A stretch of DNA of 64,000 nucleotides from Fasciola hepatica (lineage: Eukaryota > Platyhelminthes > Trematoda > Plagiorchiida > Fasciolidae), in NCBI GenBank assembly GCA_948099385.1, contig CANUEZ040000208.1:496001-560000 (forward strand), given 5' to 3'. A program made the position numbers and the translations under genes. The notes beneath the pieces are model-generated. The model worked only from the letters and a program-made list of their open reading frames with translations, was not told where the DNA came from and ran no database searches. Position 1 is the stretch's first letter, and every line of letters starts with the position of its first letter. Below are positions 21,562-34,241 of the stretch, piece after piece.

Positions 21562-23780
21562 AGTAAGTAGTATGTGAACGTGTGTGTGGACGACATTTTC
21601 GAGGAAGCACACGACCGGTTTGGCGGTTATTGCCGCTCATCAGCTATGCGTACTCGGTACTCCTATGCCCACTCGTCTTCTGACTTGTACACTCCGATGA
21701 TCTTCTGTAATCACTAGGATCTAATTTGAATCGTCTCGAGTGTGAATGGATACTGTTGATTGAAGAGGCGACAAATGAATGAGAATTGTCATTTCTCGTA
21801 GTTATTCGTGTCTGAGTCACTGCTAACCCAACGAACAACGAGTTTGCATTTGCAAGCGCTCATCTCATATTCATAGTCAGTAAGTAGTATGTGAACGTGT
21901 GTGTGGACGACATTTTCGAGGAAGCACACGACCGGTTTGGCGGTTGTTGCCGCTCATCAGCTATGCGTACTCGGTACTCCTATGCCCACTCGTCTTCTGA
22001 CTTGTACACTCCGATGATCTTCTATAATCACTAGGATCTAATTTGAATCGTCTCGAGTGTGGATGGATACTGTTGATTGAAGAGGCGACAAATGAATGAG
22101 AATTGTCATTTCTCGTAGTTATTCGTGTCTGGGTCACTGCTAACCCAACGAACAACGAGTTTGCATTTGCAAGCGCTCATCTCATATTCATAGTCAGTAA
22201 GTAGTATGTGAACGTGTGTGTGGACGACATTTTCGAGGAAGCACACGACGGGTTTGGCGGTTGTTGCCGCTCATCAGCTATGCGTACTCGGTACTCCTAT
22301 GCCCACTCGTCTTCTGACTTGTACACTCCGATGATCTTCTGTAATCACTAGGATCTAATTTGAATCGTCTCGATTGTGAACGGATATTGTTGATTGAAGA
22401 GGCGGCAAATGAATGAGAATTGTCATTTCTCGTAGTTATTCGTGTCTGGGTCACTGCTAACCCAACGAACCACGAGTTTGCATTTGCAAGCGCTCATCTC
22501 ATATTCATAGTCAGTAAGTAGTATGTGAACGTGTGTGTGGACGACATTTTCGAGGAAGCACACGACCGGTTTGGCGGTTGTTGCCGCTCATCAGCTATGC
22601 GTACTCGGTACTCCTATGCCCACTCGTCTTCTGACTTGTACACTCCGATGATCTTCTGTAATCACTAGGATCTAATTTGAATCGTCTGGATTGTGAATGG
22701 ATACTGTTGATTGAAGAGGCGACAAATGAATGAGAATTGTCATTTCTCGTAGTTATTCGTGTTTGGGTCACTGCTAACCCAACGAACAACGAGTTTGCAT
22801 TTGCAAGCGCTCATCTCATATTCATAGTCAGTAAGTAGTATGTGAACGTGTGTGTGGACGACATTTTCGAGGAAGCACACGACCGGTTTGGCGGTTGTTG
22901 CCGCTCATCAGCTATGCGTACTCGGTACTCCTATGCCCACTCGTCTTCTGACTTGTACACTCCGATGATCTTCTGTAATCACTAGGATCTAATTTGAATC
23001 GTCTGGATTGTGAATGGATACTGTTGATTGAAGAGGCGACAAATGAATGAGAATTGTCATTTCTCGTAGTTATTCGTGTCTGAGTCACTGCTAACCCAAC
23101 GAACAACGAGTTTGCATTTGCAAGCGCTCATCTCATATTCATAGTCAGTAAGTAGTATGTGAACGTGTGTGTGGACGACATTTTCGAGGAAGCACACGAC
23201 CGGTTTGGCGGTTGTTGCCGCTCATCAGCTATGCGTACTCGGTACTCCTATGCCCACTCGTCTTCTGACTTGTACACTCCGATGATCTTTTGTGTTCACT
23301 AGGATCTAATTTGAATCGTCTCGATTGTGAATGGATACTGTTGATTGAAGAGGCGACAAATGAATGAGAATTGTCATTTCTCGTAGTTATTCGTGTCTGG
23401 GTCACTGCTAACCCAACGAACAACGAGTTTGCATTTGCAAGCGCTCATCTCATATTCATAGTCAGTAAGTAGTATGTGAACGTGTGTGTGGACGACATTT
23501 TCGAGGAAGCACACGACCGGTTTGGCGGTTGTTGCCTTTCATCAGCTATGCGTACTCGGTACTCCTATGCCCACTCGTCTTCTGACTTGTACACTCCGAT
23601 GATCTTTTATGTTCAATAGGATCTTATTTGAATCGTCTCGATTGTGGATGGATACTGTTGATTGAAGAGGCGACAAATGAATGAGAATTGTCATTTCTCG
23701 TAGTTATTCGTGTCTGTGTCACTGCTAACCCAACGAACAACGAGTTTGCATTTGCAAGCGCTCATCTCATATTCATAGTC
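21562..23780 (+). repeat. Seven-monomer higher-order unit D, second copy (69-75)
   Basis: Matches monomers 62-68 in order with a spacing of 2219-2220 bp. Differences seen: monomer 69 lacks the inserted base of 62; 71 has cgacggg where 64 has cgaccgg; 72 has gtctggattg and gtttggg where 65 has the common bases; 73 lacks the start-codon change of 66; 74 has tttgtgttcac where 67 has ttatgttcac. Monomers 68 and 75 look identical in the diagnostic positions, including the TAA. Confidence 0.88.
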
Positions 23781-25048
23781 AGTAAGTAGTATGTGAACGT
23801 GTGTGTGGACGACATTTTCGAGGAAGCACATGACCGGTTTGGCGGTTTTTGCCTTTCATCAGCTATGCGTACTCGGTACTCCTATGCCCACTCGTCTTCT
23901 GACTTGTACACTCCGATGATCTTTTATGTTCAATAGGATCTAATTTGAATCGTCTCGATTGTGAACGGATACTGTTGATTGAAGAGGCGACAAATGAATG
24001 AGAATTGTCATTTCTCGTAGTTATTCGTGTCTGGGTCACTGCTAACCCAACGAACAACGAGTTTGCATTTGCAAGCGCTCATCTCATATTCATAGTCAGT
24101 AAGTAGTATGTGAACGTGTGTGTGGACGACAATTTCGAGGAAGCACACGACCGGTTTGGCGGTTGTTGCCGCTCATCAGCTATGCGTACTCGGTACTCCT
24201 ATGCCCACTCGTCTTCTGACTTTTACGCTCCGCTGATCTTTTATGTTCAATAGGATCTAATTTGAATCGTCTCGATTGTGAATGGATACTGTTGATTGAA
24301 GAGGCGACAAATGAATGAGAATTGTCATTTTTCGTAGTTATTCGTGTCTGAGTCACTTCTAACCCAACGAACAACGAGTTTGCATTTGCAAGCGCTCATC
24401 TCATATTCATAGTCAGTAAGTAGTATCTGAACGTGTGTGTGGACGACATTTTCGAGGAAGCACACGACCGGTTTGGCGGTTGTTGCCGCTCATCAGCTAT
24501 GCGTACTCGGTACTCCCATGCCCACTCGTCTTCTGACTTGTACAATCCGATGATCTTTTATGTTCACTGGGATCTAATTCGAATCGTCTCGATTGTGAAC
24601 GGATACTGTTGATTGAAGAGGCGACAAATGAATGAGAATTGTCATTTCTCGTAGTTATTCGTGTCTGGGTCACTGCTAACCCAACGAACAACGAGTTTGC
24701 ATTTGCAAGCGCTCATCTCATATTCATAGTCAGTAAGTAGTATGTGAACGTGTGTGTGGACGACATTTTCGAGGAAGCACACGACCGGTTTGGCGGTTGT
24801 TGCCTTTCATCAGCTATGCGTACTCGGTACTCCTATGCCCACTCGTCTTCTGACTTGTACACTCCGATGATCTTTTATGTTCAATAGGATCTAATTTGAT
24901 TCTACTCGAGTGTGAATGGATACTGTTGATTGAAGAGGCGACAAATGAATGAGAATTGTCATTTCTCGTAGTTATTCGTGTCTGGGTCACTGCTAACCCA
25001 ACGAACAACGAGTTTGCATTTGCAAGCGCTCATCTCATATTCATAGTC
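22830..25048 (+). repeat. Seven-monomer unit E, first copy (73-79), overlapping unit D
   Basis: Read in a different register, monomers 73-79 form another unit. 73 (gtctggattg), 74 (tttgtgttcac), 75 (cctttc, ctgtgtc), 76 (catgacc, ggtttttgcc), 77 (acaatttcg, acgctccgctg, cttcta), 78 (gtatctg, actcccatg, cactgggatc) and 79 (cctttc, ttgattctac). All but one monomer are recopied from 25049. Monomer 79 keeps the left flank of the alternative block but has ordinary sequence at phase 191-220. Confidence 0.85.
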
Positions 25049-26950
25049 AGTAAGTAGTATGTGAACGTGTGTGTGGACGACATTTTCGAGGAAGCACACG
25101 ACCGGTTTGGCGGTTGTTGCCGCTCATCAGCTATGCGTACTCGGTACTCCTATGCCCACTCGTCTTCTGACTTGTACACTCCGATGATCTTCTGTAATCA
25201 CTAGGATCTAATTTGAATCGTCTGGATTGTGAATGGATACTGTTGATTGAAGAGGCGACAAATGAATGAGAATTGTCATTTCTCGTAGTTATTCGTGTCT
25301 GAGTCACTGCTAACCCAACGAACAACGAGTTTGCATTTGCAAGCGCTCATCTCATATTCATAGTCAGTAAGTAGTATGTGAACGTGTGTGTGGACGACAT
25401 TTTCGAGGAAGCACACGACCGGTTTGGCGGTTGTTGCCGCTCATCAGCTATGCGTACTCGGTACTCCTATGCCCACTCGTCTTCTGACTTGTACACTCCG
25501 ATGATCTTTTGTGTTCACTAGGATCTAATTTGAATCGTCTCGATTGTGAATGGATACTGTTGATTGAAGAGGCGACAAATGAATGAGAATTGTCATTTCT
25601 CGTAGTTATTCGTGTCTGTGTCACTGCTAACCCAACGAACAACGAGTTTGCATTTGCAAGCGCTCATCTCATATTCATAGTCAGTAAGTAGTATGTGAAC
25701 GTGTGTGTGGACGACATTTTCGAGGAAGCACATGACCGGTTTGGCGGTTTTTGCCTTTCATCAGCTATGCGTACTCGGTACTCCTATGCCCACTCGTCTT
25801 CTGACTTGTACACTCCGATGATCTTTTATGTTCAATAGGATCTAATTTGAATCGTCTCGATTGTGAACGGATACTGTTGATTGAAGAGGCGACAAATGAA
25901 TGAGAATTGTCATTTCTCGTAGTTATTCGTGTCTGGGTCACTGCTAACCCAACGAACAACGAGTTTGCATTTGCAAGCGCTCATCTCATATTCATAGTCA
26001 GTAAGTAGTATGTGAACGTGTGTGTGGACGACAATTTCGAGGAAGCACACGACCGGTTTGGCGGTTGTTGCCGCTCATCAGCTATGCGTACTCGGTACTC
26101 CTATGCCCACTCGTCTTCTGACTTTTACGCTCCGCTGACCTTTTATGTTCAATAGGATCTAATTTGAATCGTCTCGATTGTGAATGGATACTGTTGATTG
26201 AAGAGGCGACAAATGAATGAGAATTGTCATTTTTCGTAGTTATTCGTGTCTGAGTCACTTCTAACCCAACGAACAACGAGTTTGCATTTGCAAGCGCTCA
26301 TCTCATATTCATAGTCAGTAAGTAGTATCTGAACGTGTGTGTGGACGACATTTTCGAGGAAGCACACGACCGGTTTGGCGGTTGTTGCCGCTCATCAGCT
26401 ATGCGTACTCGGTACTCCCATGCCCACTCGTCTTCTGACTTGTACAATCCGATGATCTTTTATGTTCACTGGGATCTAATTCGAATCGTCTCGATTGTGA
26501 ACGGATACTGTTGATTGAAGAGGCGACAAATGAATGAGAATTGTCATTTCTCGTAGTTATTCGTGTCTGGGTCACTGCTAACCCAACGAACAACGAGTTT
26601 GCATTTGCAAGCGCTCATCTCATATTCATAGTCAGTAAGTAGTATGTGAACGTGTGTGTGGACGACATTTTCGAGGAAGCACACGACCGGTTTGGCGGTT
26701 GTTGCCGCTCATCAGCTATGCGTACTCGGTACTCCTATGCCCACTCGTCTTCTGACTTGTACACTCCGATGATCTTTTATGTTCAATAGGATCTAATTTG
26801 ATTCTACTCGAGTGTGAATGGATAATGTTTATCGGAGTGCCGACATATAAAGGAGAATTGTCATTTCTCGTAGTTATTCGTGTCTGGGTCACTGCTAACC
26901 CAACGAACAACGAGTTTGCATTTGCAAGCGCTCATCTCATATTCATAGTC
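25049..26950 (+). repeat. Unit E, second copy, six monomers (80-85)
   Basis: Monomer 80 matches 73; 81 matches 74 on the left and 75 on the right; 82, 83 and 84 match 76, 77 and 78; 85 matches 79 on the left but has the full alternative phase 190-220 block. The copy is one monomer shorter than the first, with the loss resolved in monomer 81. Monomer 84 keeps the gtatctg, actcccatg, acaatccg and cactgggatc marks of 78 without visible change. Monomer 83 has one extra substitution (gctgacc). Confidence 0.85.
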
Positions 26951-29900
26951 AGTAAGTAGTATGTGAACGTGTGTGTGGACGACATTTTCGAGGAAGCACA
27001 CGACCGGTTTGGCGGTTGTTGCCGCTCATCAGCTATGCGTACTCGGTACTCCTATGCCCACTCGTCTTCTGACTTTTACGCTCCGCTGATCTTTTATGTT
27101 CAATAGGATCTAATTTGAATCGTCTCGATTGTGAATGGATACTGTTGATTGAAGAGGCGACAAATGAATGAGAATTGTCATTTTTCGTAGTTATTCGTGT
27201 CTGAGTCACTTCTAACCCAACGAACAACGAGTTTGCATTTGCAAGCGCTCATCTCATATTCATAGTCAGTAAGTAGTATGTGAACGTGTGTGTGGACGAC
27301 ATTTTCGAGGAAGCACACGACGGGTTTGGCGGTTGTTGCCGCTCATCAGCTTTGCGTACTCGGTACTCCTATAACCACTCGTCTTCTGACTTGTACAATC
27401 CGATGATCTTTTATGTTCACTAGGATCTAATTCGAATCGTCTCGATTGTGAACGGATACTGTTGATTGAAGAGGCGACAAATGAATGAGAATTGTCATTT
27501 CTCGTAGTTATTCGTGTCTGGGTCACTGCTAACCCAACGAACAACGAGTTTGCATTTGCAAGCGCTCATCTCATATTCATAGTCAGTAAGTAGTATGTGA
27601 ACGTGTGTGCGGACGACATTTTCGAGGAAGCACACGACCGGTTTGGCGGTTGTTGCCGCTCATCAGCTATGCGTACTCGGTACTCCTATGCCCACTCGTC
27701 TTCTGACTTGTACACTCGGATGATCTTCTGTAATCACTAGGATCTAATTTGAATCGTCTCGATTGTGAATGGATACTGTTGATTGAAGTGGCGACAAATG
27801 AATGAGAATTGTCATTTCTCGTAGTTATTCGTGTCTGGGTCACTGCTAACCCAACGAACAACGAGTTTGCATTTGCAAGCGCTCATCTCATATTCATAGT
27901 CAGTAAGTAGTATGTGAACGTGTGTGTGGACGACATTTTCGAGGAAGCACACGACCGGTTTGGCGGTTGTTGCCGCTCATCAGCTATGCGTACTCGGTAC
28001 TCCTATGCCCACTCGTCTTCTGACTTGTACACTCCGATGATCTTCTGTAATCACTAGGATCTAATTTGAATCGTCTCGATTGTGAACGGATACTGTTGAT
28101 TGAAGAGGCGACAAATGAATGAGAATTGTCATTTCTCGTAGTTATTCGTGTCTGAGTCACTGCTAACCCAACGAACAACGAGTTTGCATTTGCAAGCGCT
28201 CATCTCATATTCATAGTCAGTAAGTAGTATGTGAACGTGTGTGTGGACGACAATTTCGAGGAAGCACACGACGGGTTTGGCGGTTGTTGCCGCTCATCAG
28301 CTATGCGTACTCGGTACTCCTATGCCCACTCGTCTTCTGACTTGTGTACTCCGATGATCTTCTATAATCACTAGGATCTATTTTGAATCGTCTCAATTGT
28401 GAATGGATACTGTTGATTGAAGAGGCGACAAATGAATGAGAATTGTCATTTCTCGTAGTTATTCGTGTCTGGGTCACTGCTAACCCAACGAACAACGAGT
28501 TTGCATTTGCAAGCGCTCATCTCATATTCATAGTCAGTAAGTAGTATGTGAACGTGTGTGTGGACGACATTTTCGAGGAAGCACACGACGGGTTTGGCGG
28601 TTGTTGCCGCTCATCAGCTATGCGTACTCGGAACTCATATGCCCACTCGTCTTCTGACTTGCACACTCCGATGATCTTCTGTAATCACTAGGATCTATTT
28701 TGAATCGTCTGGATTGTGAATGGATACTGTTGATTGAAGAGGCGACAAATGAATGAGAATTGTCATTTCTCGTAGTTATTCGTGTCTGGGTCACTGCTAA
28801 CCCAACGAACAACGAGTTTGCATTTGCAAGCGCTCATCTCATATTCATAGTCAGTAAGTAGTATGTGAACGTGTGTGTGGACGACATTTTCGAGGAAGCA
28901 CACGACGGGTTTGGCGGTTGTTGCCGCTCATCAGCTATGCGTACTCGGTACTCCTATGCCCACTCGTCTTCTGACTTGTACACTCCGATGATCTTCTGTA
29001 ATCACTAGGATCTAATTTGAATCGTCTCGATTGTGAACGGATATTGTTGATTGAAGAGGCGACAAATGAATGAGAATTGTCATTTCTCGTAGTTATTCGT
29101 GTCTGGGTCAATTCTAACCCAACGAACAACGAGTTTGCATTTGCAAGCGCTCATCTCATATTCATAGTCAGTAAGTAGTATGTGAACGTGTGTGTGGACG
29201 ACATTTTCGAGGAAGCACACGACCGGTTTGGCGGTTGTTGCCGCTCATCAGCTATGCGTACTCGGTACTCCTATGCCCACTCGTCTTCTGACTTGTACAC
29301 TCGGATGATCTTCTGTAATCACTAGGATCTAATTTGAATCGTCTCGATTGTGAATGGATACTGTTGATTGAAGTGGCGACAAATGAATGAGAATTGTCAT
29401 TTCTCGTAGTTATTCGTGTCTGGGTCACTGCTAACCCAACGAACAACGAGTTTGCATTTGCAAGCGCTCATCTCATATTCATAGTCAGTAAGTAGTATGT
29501 GAACGTGTGTGTGGACGACATTTTCGAGGAAGCACACGACCGGTTTGGCGGTTGTTGCCGCTCATCAGCTATGCGTACTCGGTACTCCTATGCCCACTCG
29601 TCTTCTGACTTGTACACTCCGATGATCTTTTATGTTCACCAGGATCTAATTTGAATCGTCTCGATTGTGAATGGATACTGTTGATTGAAGAGGCGACAAA
29701 TGAATGAGAATTGTCATTTCTCGTAGTTATTCGTGTCTGAGTCACTGCTAACCCAACGAACAACGAGTTTGCATTTGCAAGCGCTCATCTCATATTCATA
29801 GTCAGTAAGTAGTATGTGAACGTGTGTGTGGACGACAATTTCGAGGAAGCACACGACCGGTTTGGCGGTTGTTGCCGCTCATCAGCTATGCGTACTCGGT

Positions 29901-31705
29901 ACTCCTATGCCCACTCGTCTTCTGACTTGTACACTCCGATGATCTTCTGTAATCACTAGGATCTAATTTGAATCGTCTCGATTGTGAACGGATACTGTTG
30001 ATTGAAGAGGCGACAAATGAATGAGAATTGTCATTTCTCGTAGTTATTCGTGTCTGGGTCACTGCTAACCCAACGAACAACGAGTTTGCATTTGCAAGCG
30101 CTCATCTCATATTCATAGTCAGTAAGTAGTATGTGAACGTGTGTGTGGACGACAATTTCGAGGAAGCACACGACGGGTTTGGCGGTTGTTGCCGCTCATC
30201 AGCTATGCGTACTCGGTACTCCTATGCCCACTCGTCTTCTGACTTGTGTACTCCGATGATCTTCTATAATCACTAGGATCTATTTTGAATCGTCTCAATT
30301 GTGAATGGATACTGTTGATTGAAGAGGCGACAAATGAATGAGAATTGTCATTTCTCGTAGTTATTCGTGTCTGGGTCACTGCTAACCCAACGAACAACGA
30401 GTTTGCATTTGCAAGCGCTCATCTCATATTCATAGTCAGTAAGTAGTATGTGAACGTGTGTGTGGACGACAATTTCGAGGAAGCACACGACGGGTTTGGC
30501 GGTTGTTGCCGCTCATCAGCTATGCGTACTCGGTACTCCTATGCCCACTCGTCTTCTGACTTGTGTACTCCGATGATCTTCTATAATCACTAGGATCTAT
30601 TTTGAATCGTCTCAATTGTGAATGGATACTGTTGATTGAAGAGGCGACAAATGAATGAGAATTGTCATTTCTCGTAGTTATTCGTGTCTGGGTCACTGCT
30701 AACCCAACGAACAACGAGTTTGCATTTGCAAGCGCTCATCTCATATTCATAGTCAGTAAGTAGTATGTGAACGTGTGTGTGGACGACAATTTCGAGGAAG
30801 CACACGACGGGTTTGGCGGTTGTTGCCGCTCATCAGCTATGCGTACTCGGTACTCCTATGCCCACTCGTCTTCTGACTTGTGTACTCCGATGATCTTCTA
30901 TAATCACTAGGATCTATTTTGAATCGTCTCAATTGTGAATGGATACTGTTGATTGAAGAGGCGACAAATGAATGAGAATTGTCATTTCTCGTAGTTATTC
31001 GTGTCTGGGTCACTGCTAACCCAACGAACAACGAGTTTGCATTTGCAAGCGCTCATCTCATATTCATAGTCAGTAAGTAGTATGTGAACGTGTGTGTGGA
31101 CGACATTTTCGAGGAAGCACACGACCGGTTTGGCGGTTGTTGCCGCTCATCAGCTATGCGTACTCGGTACTCCTATGCCCACTCGTCTTCTGACTTGTAC
31201 ACTCCGATGATCTTCTGTAATCACTAGGATCTAATTTGAATCGTCTCGATTGTGAACGGATACTGTTGATTGAAGAGTCGACAAATGAATGAGAATTGTC
31301 ATTTCTCGTAGTTATTCGTGTCTGGGTCACTGCTAACCCAACGAACAACGAGTTTGCATTTGCAAGCGCTCATCTCATATTCATAGTCAGTAAGTAGTAT
31401 GTGAACGTGTGTGTGGACGACAATTTCGAGGAAGCACACGACGGGTTTGCCGGTTGTTGCCGCTCATCAGCTATGCGTACTCGGTACTCCTATGCCCACT
31501 CGTCTTCTGACTTGTGTACTCCGATGATCTTCTATAATCACTAGGATCTATTTTGAATCGTCTCAATTGTGAATGGATACTGTTGATTGAAGAGGCGACA
31601 AATGAATGAGAATTGTCATTTCTCGTAGTTATTCGTGTCTGGGTCACTGCTAACCCAACGAACAACGAGTTTGCATTTGCAAGCGCTCATCTCATATTCA
31701 TAGTC
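26951..31705 (+). repeat. Satellite monomers 86-100 with scattered short duplications
   Basis: Monomer 86 is a further copy of the 77/83 type and 87 of the 78/84 type, with agctttgcg removing the minus-frame stop. Monomers 88-89-90 recur as 93, 95 and 96 (gaagtggcg; gaacggatactg with ctgtaatc; cttgtgtactcc with ctcaattg). The monomer 90 type is then found five times: 90, 96, 97, 98 and 100. Monomer 91 (ggaactcat, cttgcacac) is matched by monomer 109 nearly 6 kb away. Monomer 92 has gtcaattcta; monomer 94 has gttcaccagg. Confidence 0.85.
30121..31071 (+). repeat. Three identical adjacent monomers (96, 97, 98)
   Basis: Read base by base, these three 317-bp monomers show no difference, and monomer 90 (28219-28535) is also identical to them. 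Monomer 100 (31389-31705) differs by one base (tttgccgg). All carry acaatttcg, cgacggg, cttgtgtactcc, tattttg and ctcaattg. Such a run of identity is the mark of a very recent amplification of one monomer. Confidence 0.9.
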
Positions 31706-34241
31706 AGTAAGTAGTATGTGAACGTGTGTGCGGACGACATTTTCGAGGAAGCACACGACCGGTTTGGCGGTTGTTGCCGCTCATCAGCTATGCGTACTCG
31801 GTACTCCTATGCCCACTCGTCTTCTGACGTGTACACTCGGATGATCTTCTGTAATCACTAGGATCTAATTTGAATCGTCTCGATTGTGAATGGATACTGT
31901 TGATTGAAGAGGCGACAAATGAATGAGAATTGTCATTTCTCGTAGTTATTCGTGTCTGGGTCACTGCTAACCCAACGAACAACGAGTTTGCATTTGCAAG
32001 CGCTCATCTCATATTCATAGTCAGTAAGTAGTATGTGAACGTGTGTGTGGACGACATTTTCGAGGAAGCACACGACCGGTTTGGCGGTTGTTGCCGCTCA
32101 TCAGCTATGCGTACTCGGTACTCCTATGCCCACTCGTCTTCTGACTTGTACACTCCGATGATCTTCTGTAATCACTAGGATCTAATTTGAATCGTCTGGA
32201 TTGTGAATGGATACTGTTCATTGAAGAGGCGACAAATGAATGAGAATTGTCATTTTTCGTAGTTATTCGTGTCTGTGTCACTGCTAACCCAACGAACAAC
32301 GAGTTTGCATTTGCAAGCGCTCATCTCATATTCATAGTCAGTAAGTAGTATGTGAACGTGTGTGTGGACGACATTTTCGAGGAAGCACACGACCGGTTTG
32401 GCGGTTGTTGCCGCTCATCAGCTTTGCGTACTCGGTACTCCTATGCCCACTCGTCTTCTGACTTGTACACTCCGATGATCTTCTGTAATCACTAGGATCT
32501 AATTTGAATCGTCTCGAGTGTGGATGGATACTGTTGATTGAAGCGTCGACAAATGAATGAGAATTGTCATTTCTCGTAGTTATTCGTGTCTGGGTCACTG
32601 CTAACCCAATGAACAACGAGTTTGCATTTGCAAGCGCTCATCTCATATTCATAGTCAGTAAGTAGTATGTGAACGTGTGTGTGGACGACATTTTCGAGGA
32701 AGCACACGACCGGTTTGGCGGTTGTTGCCGCTCATCAGCTATGCGTACTCGGTACTCCTATGCCCACTCGTCTTCTGACTTTTACGCTCCGCTGATCTTT
32801 TATGTTCAATAGGATCTAATTTGAATCTACTAGAGTGTGAATGGATACTGTTGATTGAAGTGTCGACCAATGAATGAGAATTGTCATTTCTCGTAGTTAT
32901 TCGTGTCTGGGTCACTGCTAACCCAACGAACAACGAGTTTGCATTTGCAAGCGCTCATCTCATATTCATAGTCAGTAAGTAGTATGTGAACGTGTGTGCG
33001 GACGACATTTTCGAGGAAGCACACGACCGGTTTGGCGGTTGTTGCCGCTCATCAGCTATGCGTACTCGGTACTCCTATGCCCACTCGTCTTCTGACGTGT
33101 ACACTCGGATGATCTTCTGTAATCACTAGGATCTAATTTGAATCGTCTCGATTGTGAATGGATACTGTTGATTGAAGAGGCGACAAATGAATGAGAATTG
33201 TCATTTCTCGTAGTTATTCGTGTCTGGGTCACTGCTAACCCAACGAACAACGAGTTTGCATTTGCAAGCGCTCATCTCATATTCATAGTCAGTAAGTAGT
33301 ATGTGAACGTGTGTGTGGACGACATTTTCGAGGAAGCACACGACGGGTTTGGCGGTTGTTGCCGCTCATCAGCTATGCGTACTCGGTACTCCTATGCCCA
33401 CTCGTCTTCTGACTTGTACACTCCGATGATCTTCTGTAATCACTAGGATCTAATTTGAATCGTCTGGATTGTGAATGGATACTGTTCATTGAAGAGGCGA
33501 CAAATGAATGAGAATTGTCATTTTTCGTAGTTATTCGTGTCTGTGTCACTGCTAACCCAACGAACAACGAGTTTGCATTTGCAAGCGCTCATCTCATATT
33601 CATAGTCAGTAAGTAGTATGTGAACGTGTGTGTGGACGACATTTTCGAGGAAGCACACGACCGGTTTGGCGGTTGTTGCCGCTCATCAGCTATGCGTACT
33701 CGGTACTCCTATGCCCACTCGTCTTCTGACTTGTACACTCCGATGATCTTCTGTAATCACTAGGATCTAATTTGAATCGTCTCGAGTGTGGATGGATACT
33801 GTTGATTGAAGCGTCGACAAATGAATGAGAATTGTCATTTCTCGTAGTTATTCGTGTCTGGGTCACTGCTAACCCAATGAACAACGAGTTTGCATTTGCA
33901 AGCGCTCATCTCATATTCATAGTCAGTAAGTAGTATGTGAACGTGTGTGTGGACGACATTTTCGAGGAAGCACACGACCGGTTTGGCGGTTGTTGCCGCT
34001 CATCAGCTATGCGTACTCGGTACTCCTATGCCCACTCGTCTTCTGACTTTTACGCTCCGCTGATCTTTTATGTTCAATAGGATCTAATTTGAATCTACTA
34101 GAGTGTGAATGGATACTGTTGATTGAAGTGTCGACCAATGAATGAGAATTGTCATTTCTCGTAGTTATTCGTGTCTGGGTCACTGCTAACCCAACGAACA
34201 ACGAGTTTGCATTTGCAAGCGCTCATCTCATATTCATAGTC
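31706..34241 (+). repeat. Two four-monomer units F (101-104, 105-108)
   Basis: Units at 31706-32973 and 32974-34241, each exactly 1268 bp. Order: gtgcgg with gacgtgtac (101, 105); gtctggattg with ctgttcattg and ctgtgtc (102, 106); gaagcgtcgac with caatgaac (103, 107); acgctccgctg with ctactagag and gtcgaccaatg (104, 108). By eye I find only two differences between copies: cgaccgg or cgacggg in 102/106, and agctttgcg or agctatgcg in 103/107. The duplication is therefore recent. Confidence 0.92.

Noticed and set aside
24578..24585. tRNA-like internal promoter box (ttcgaatc) in monomers 78, 84 and 87
   Set aside because: It has only a partial match, no partner box and no cloverleaf fold around it.
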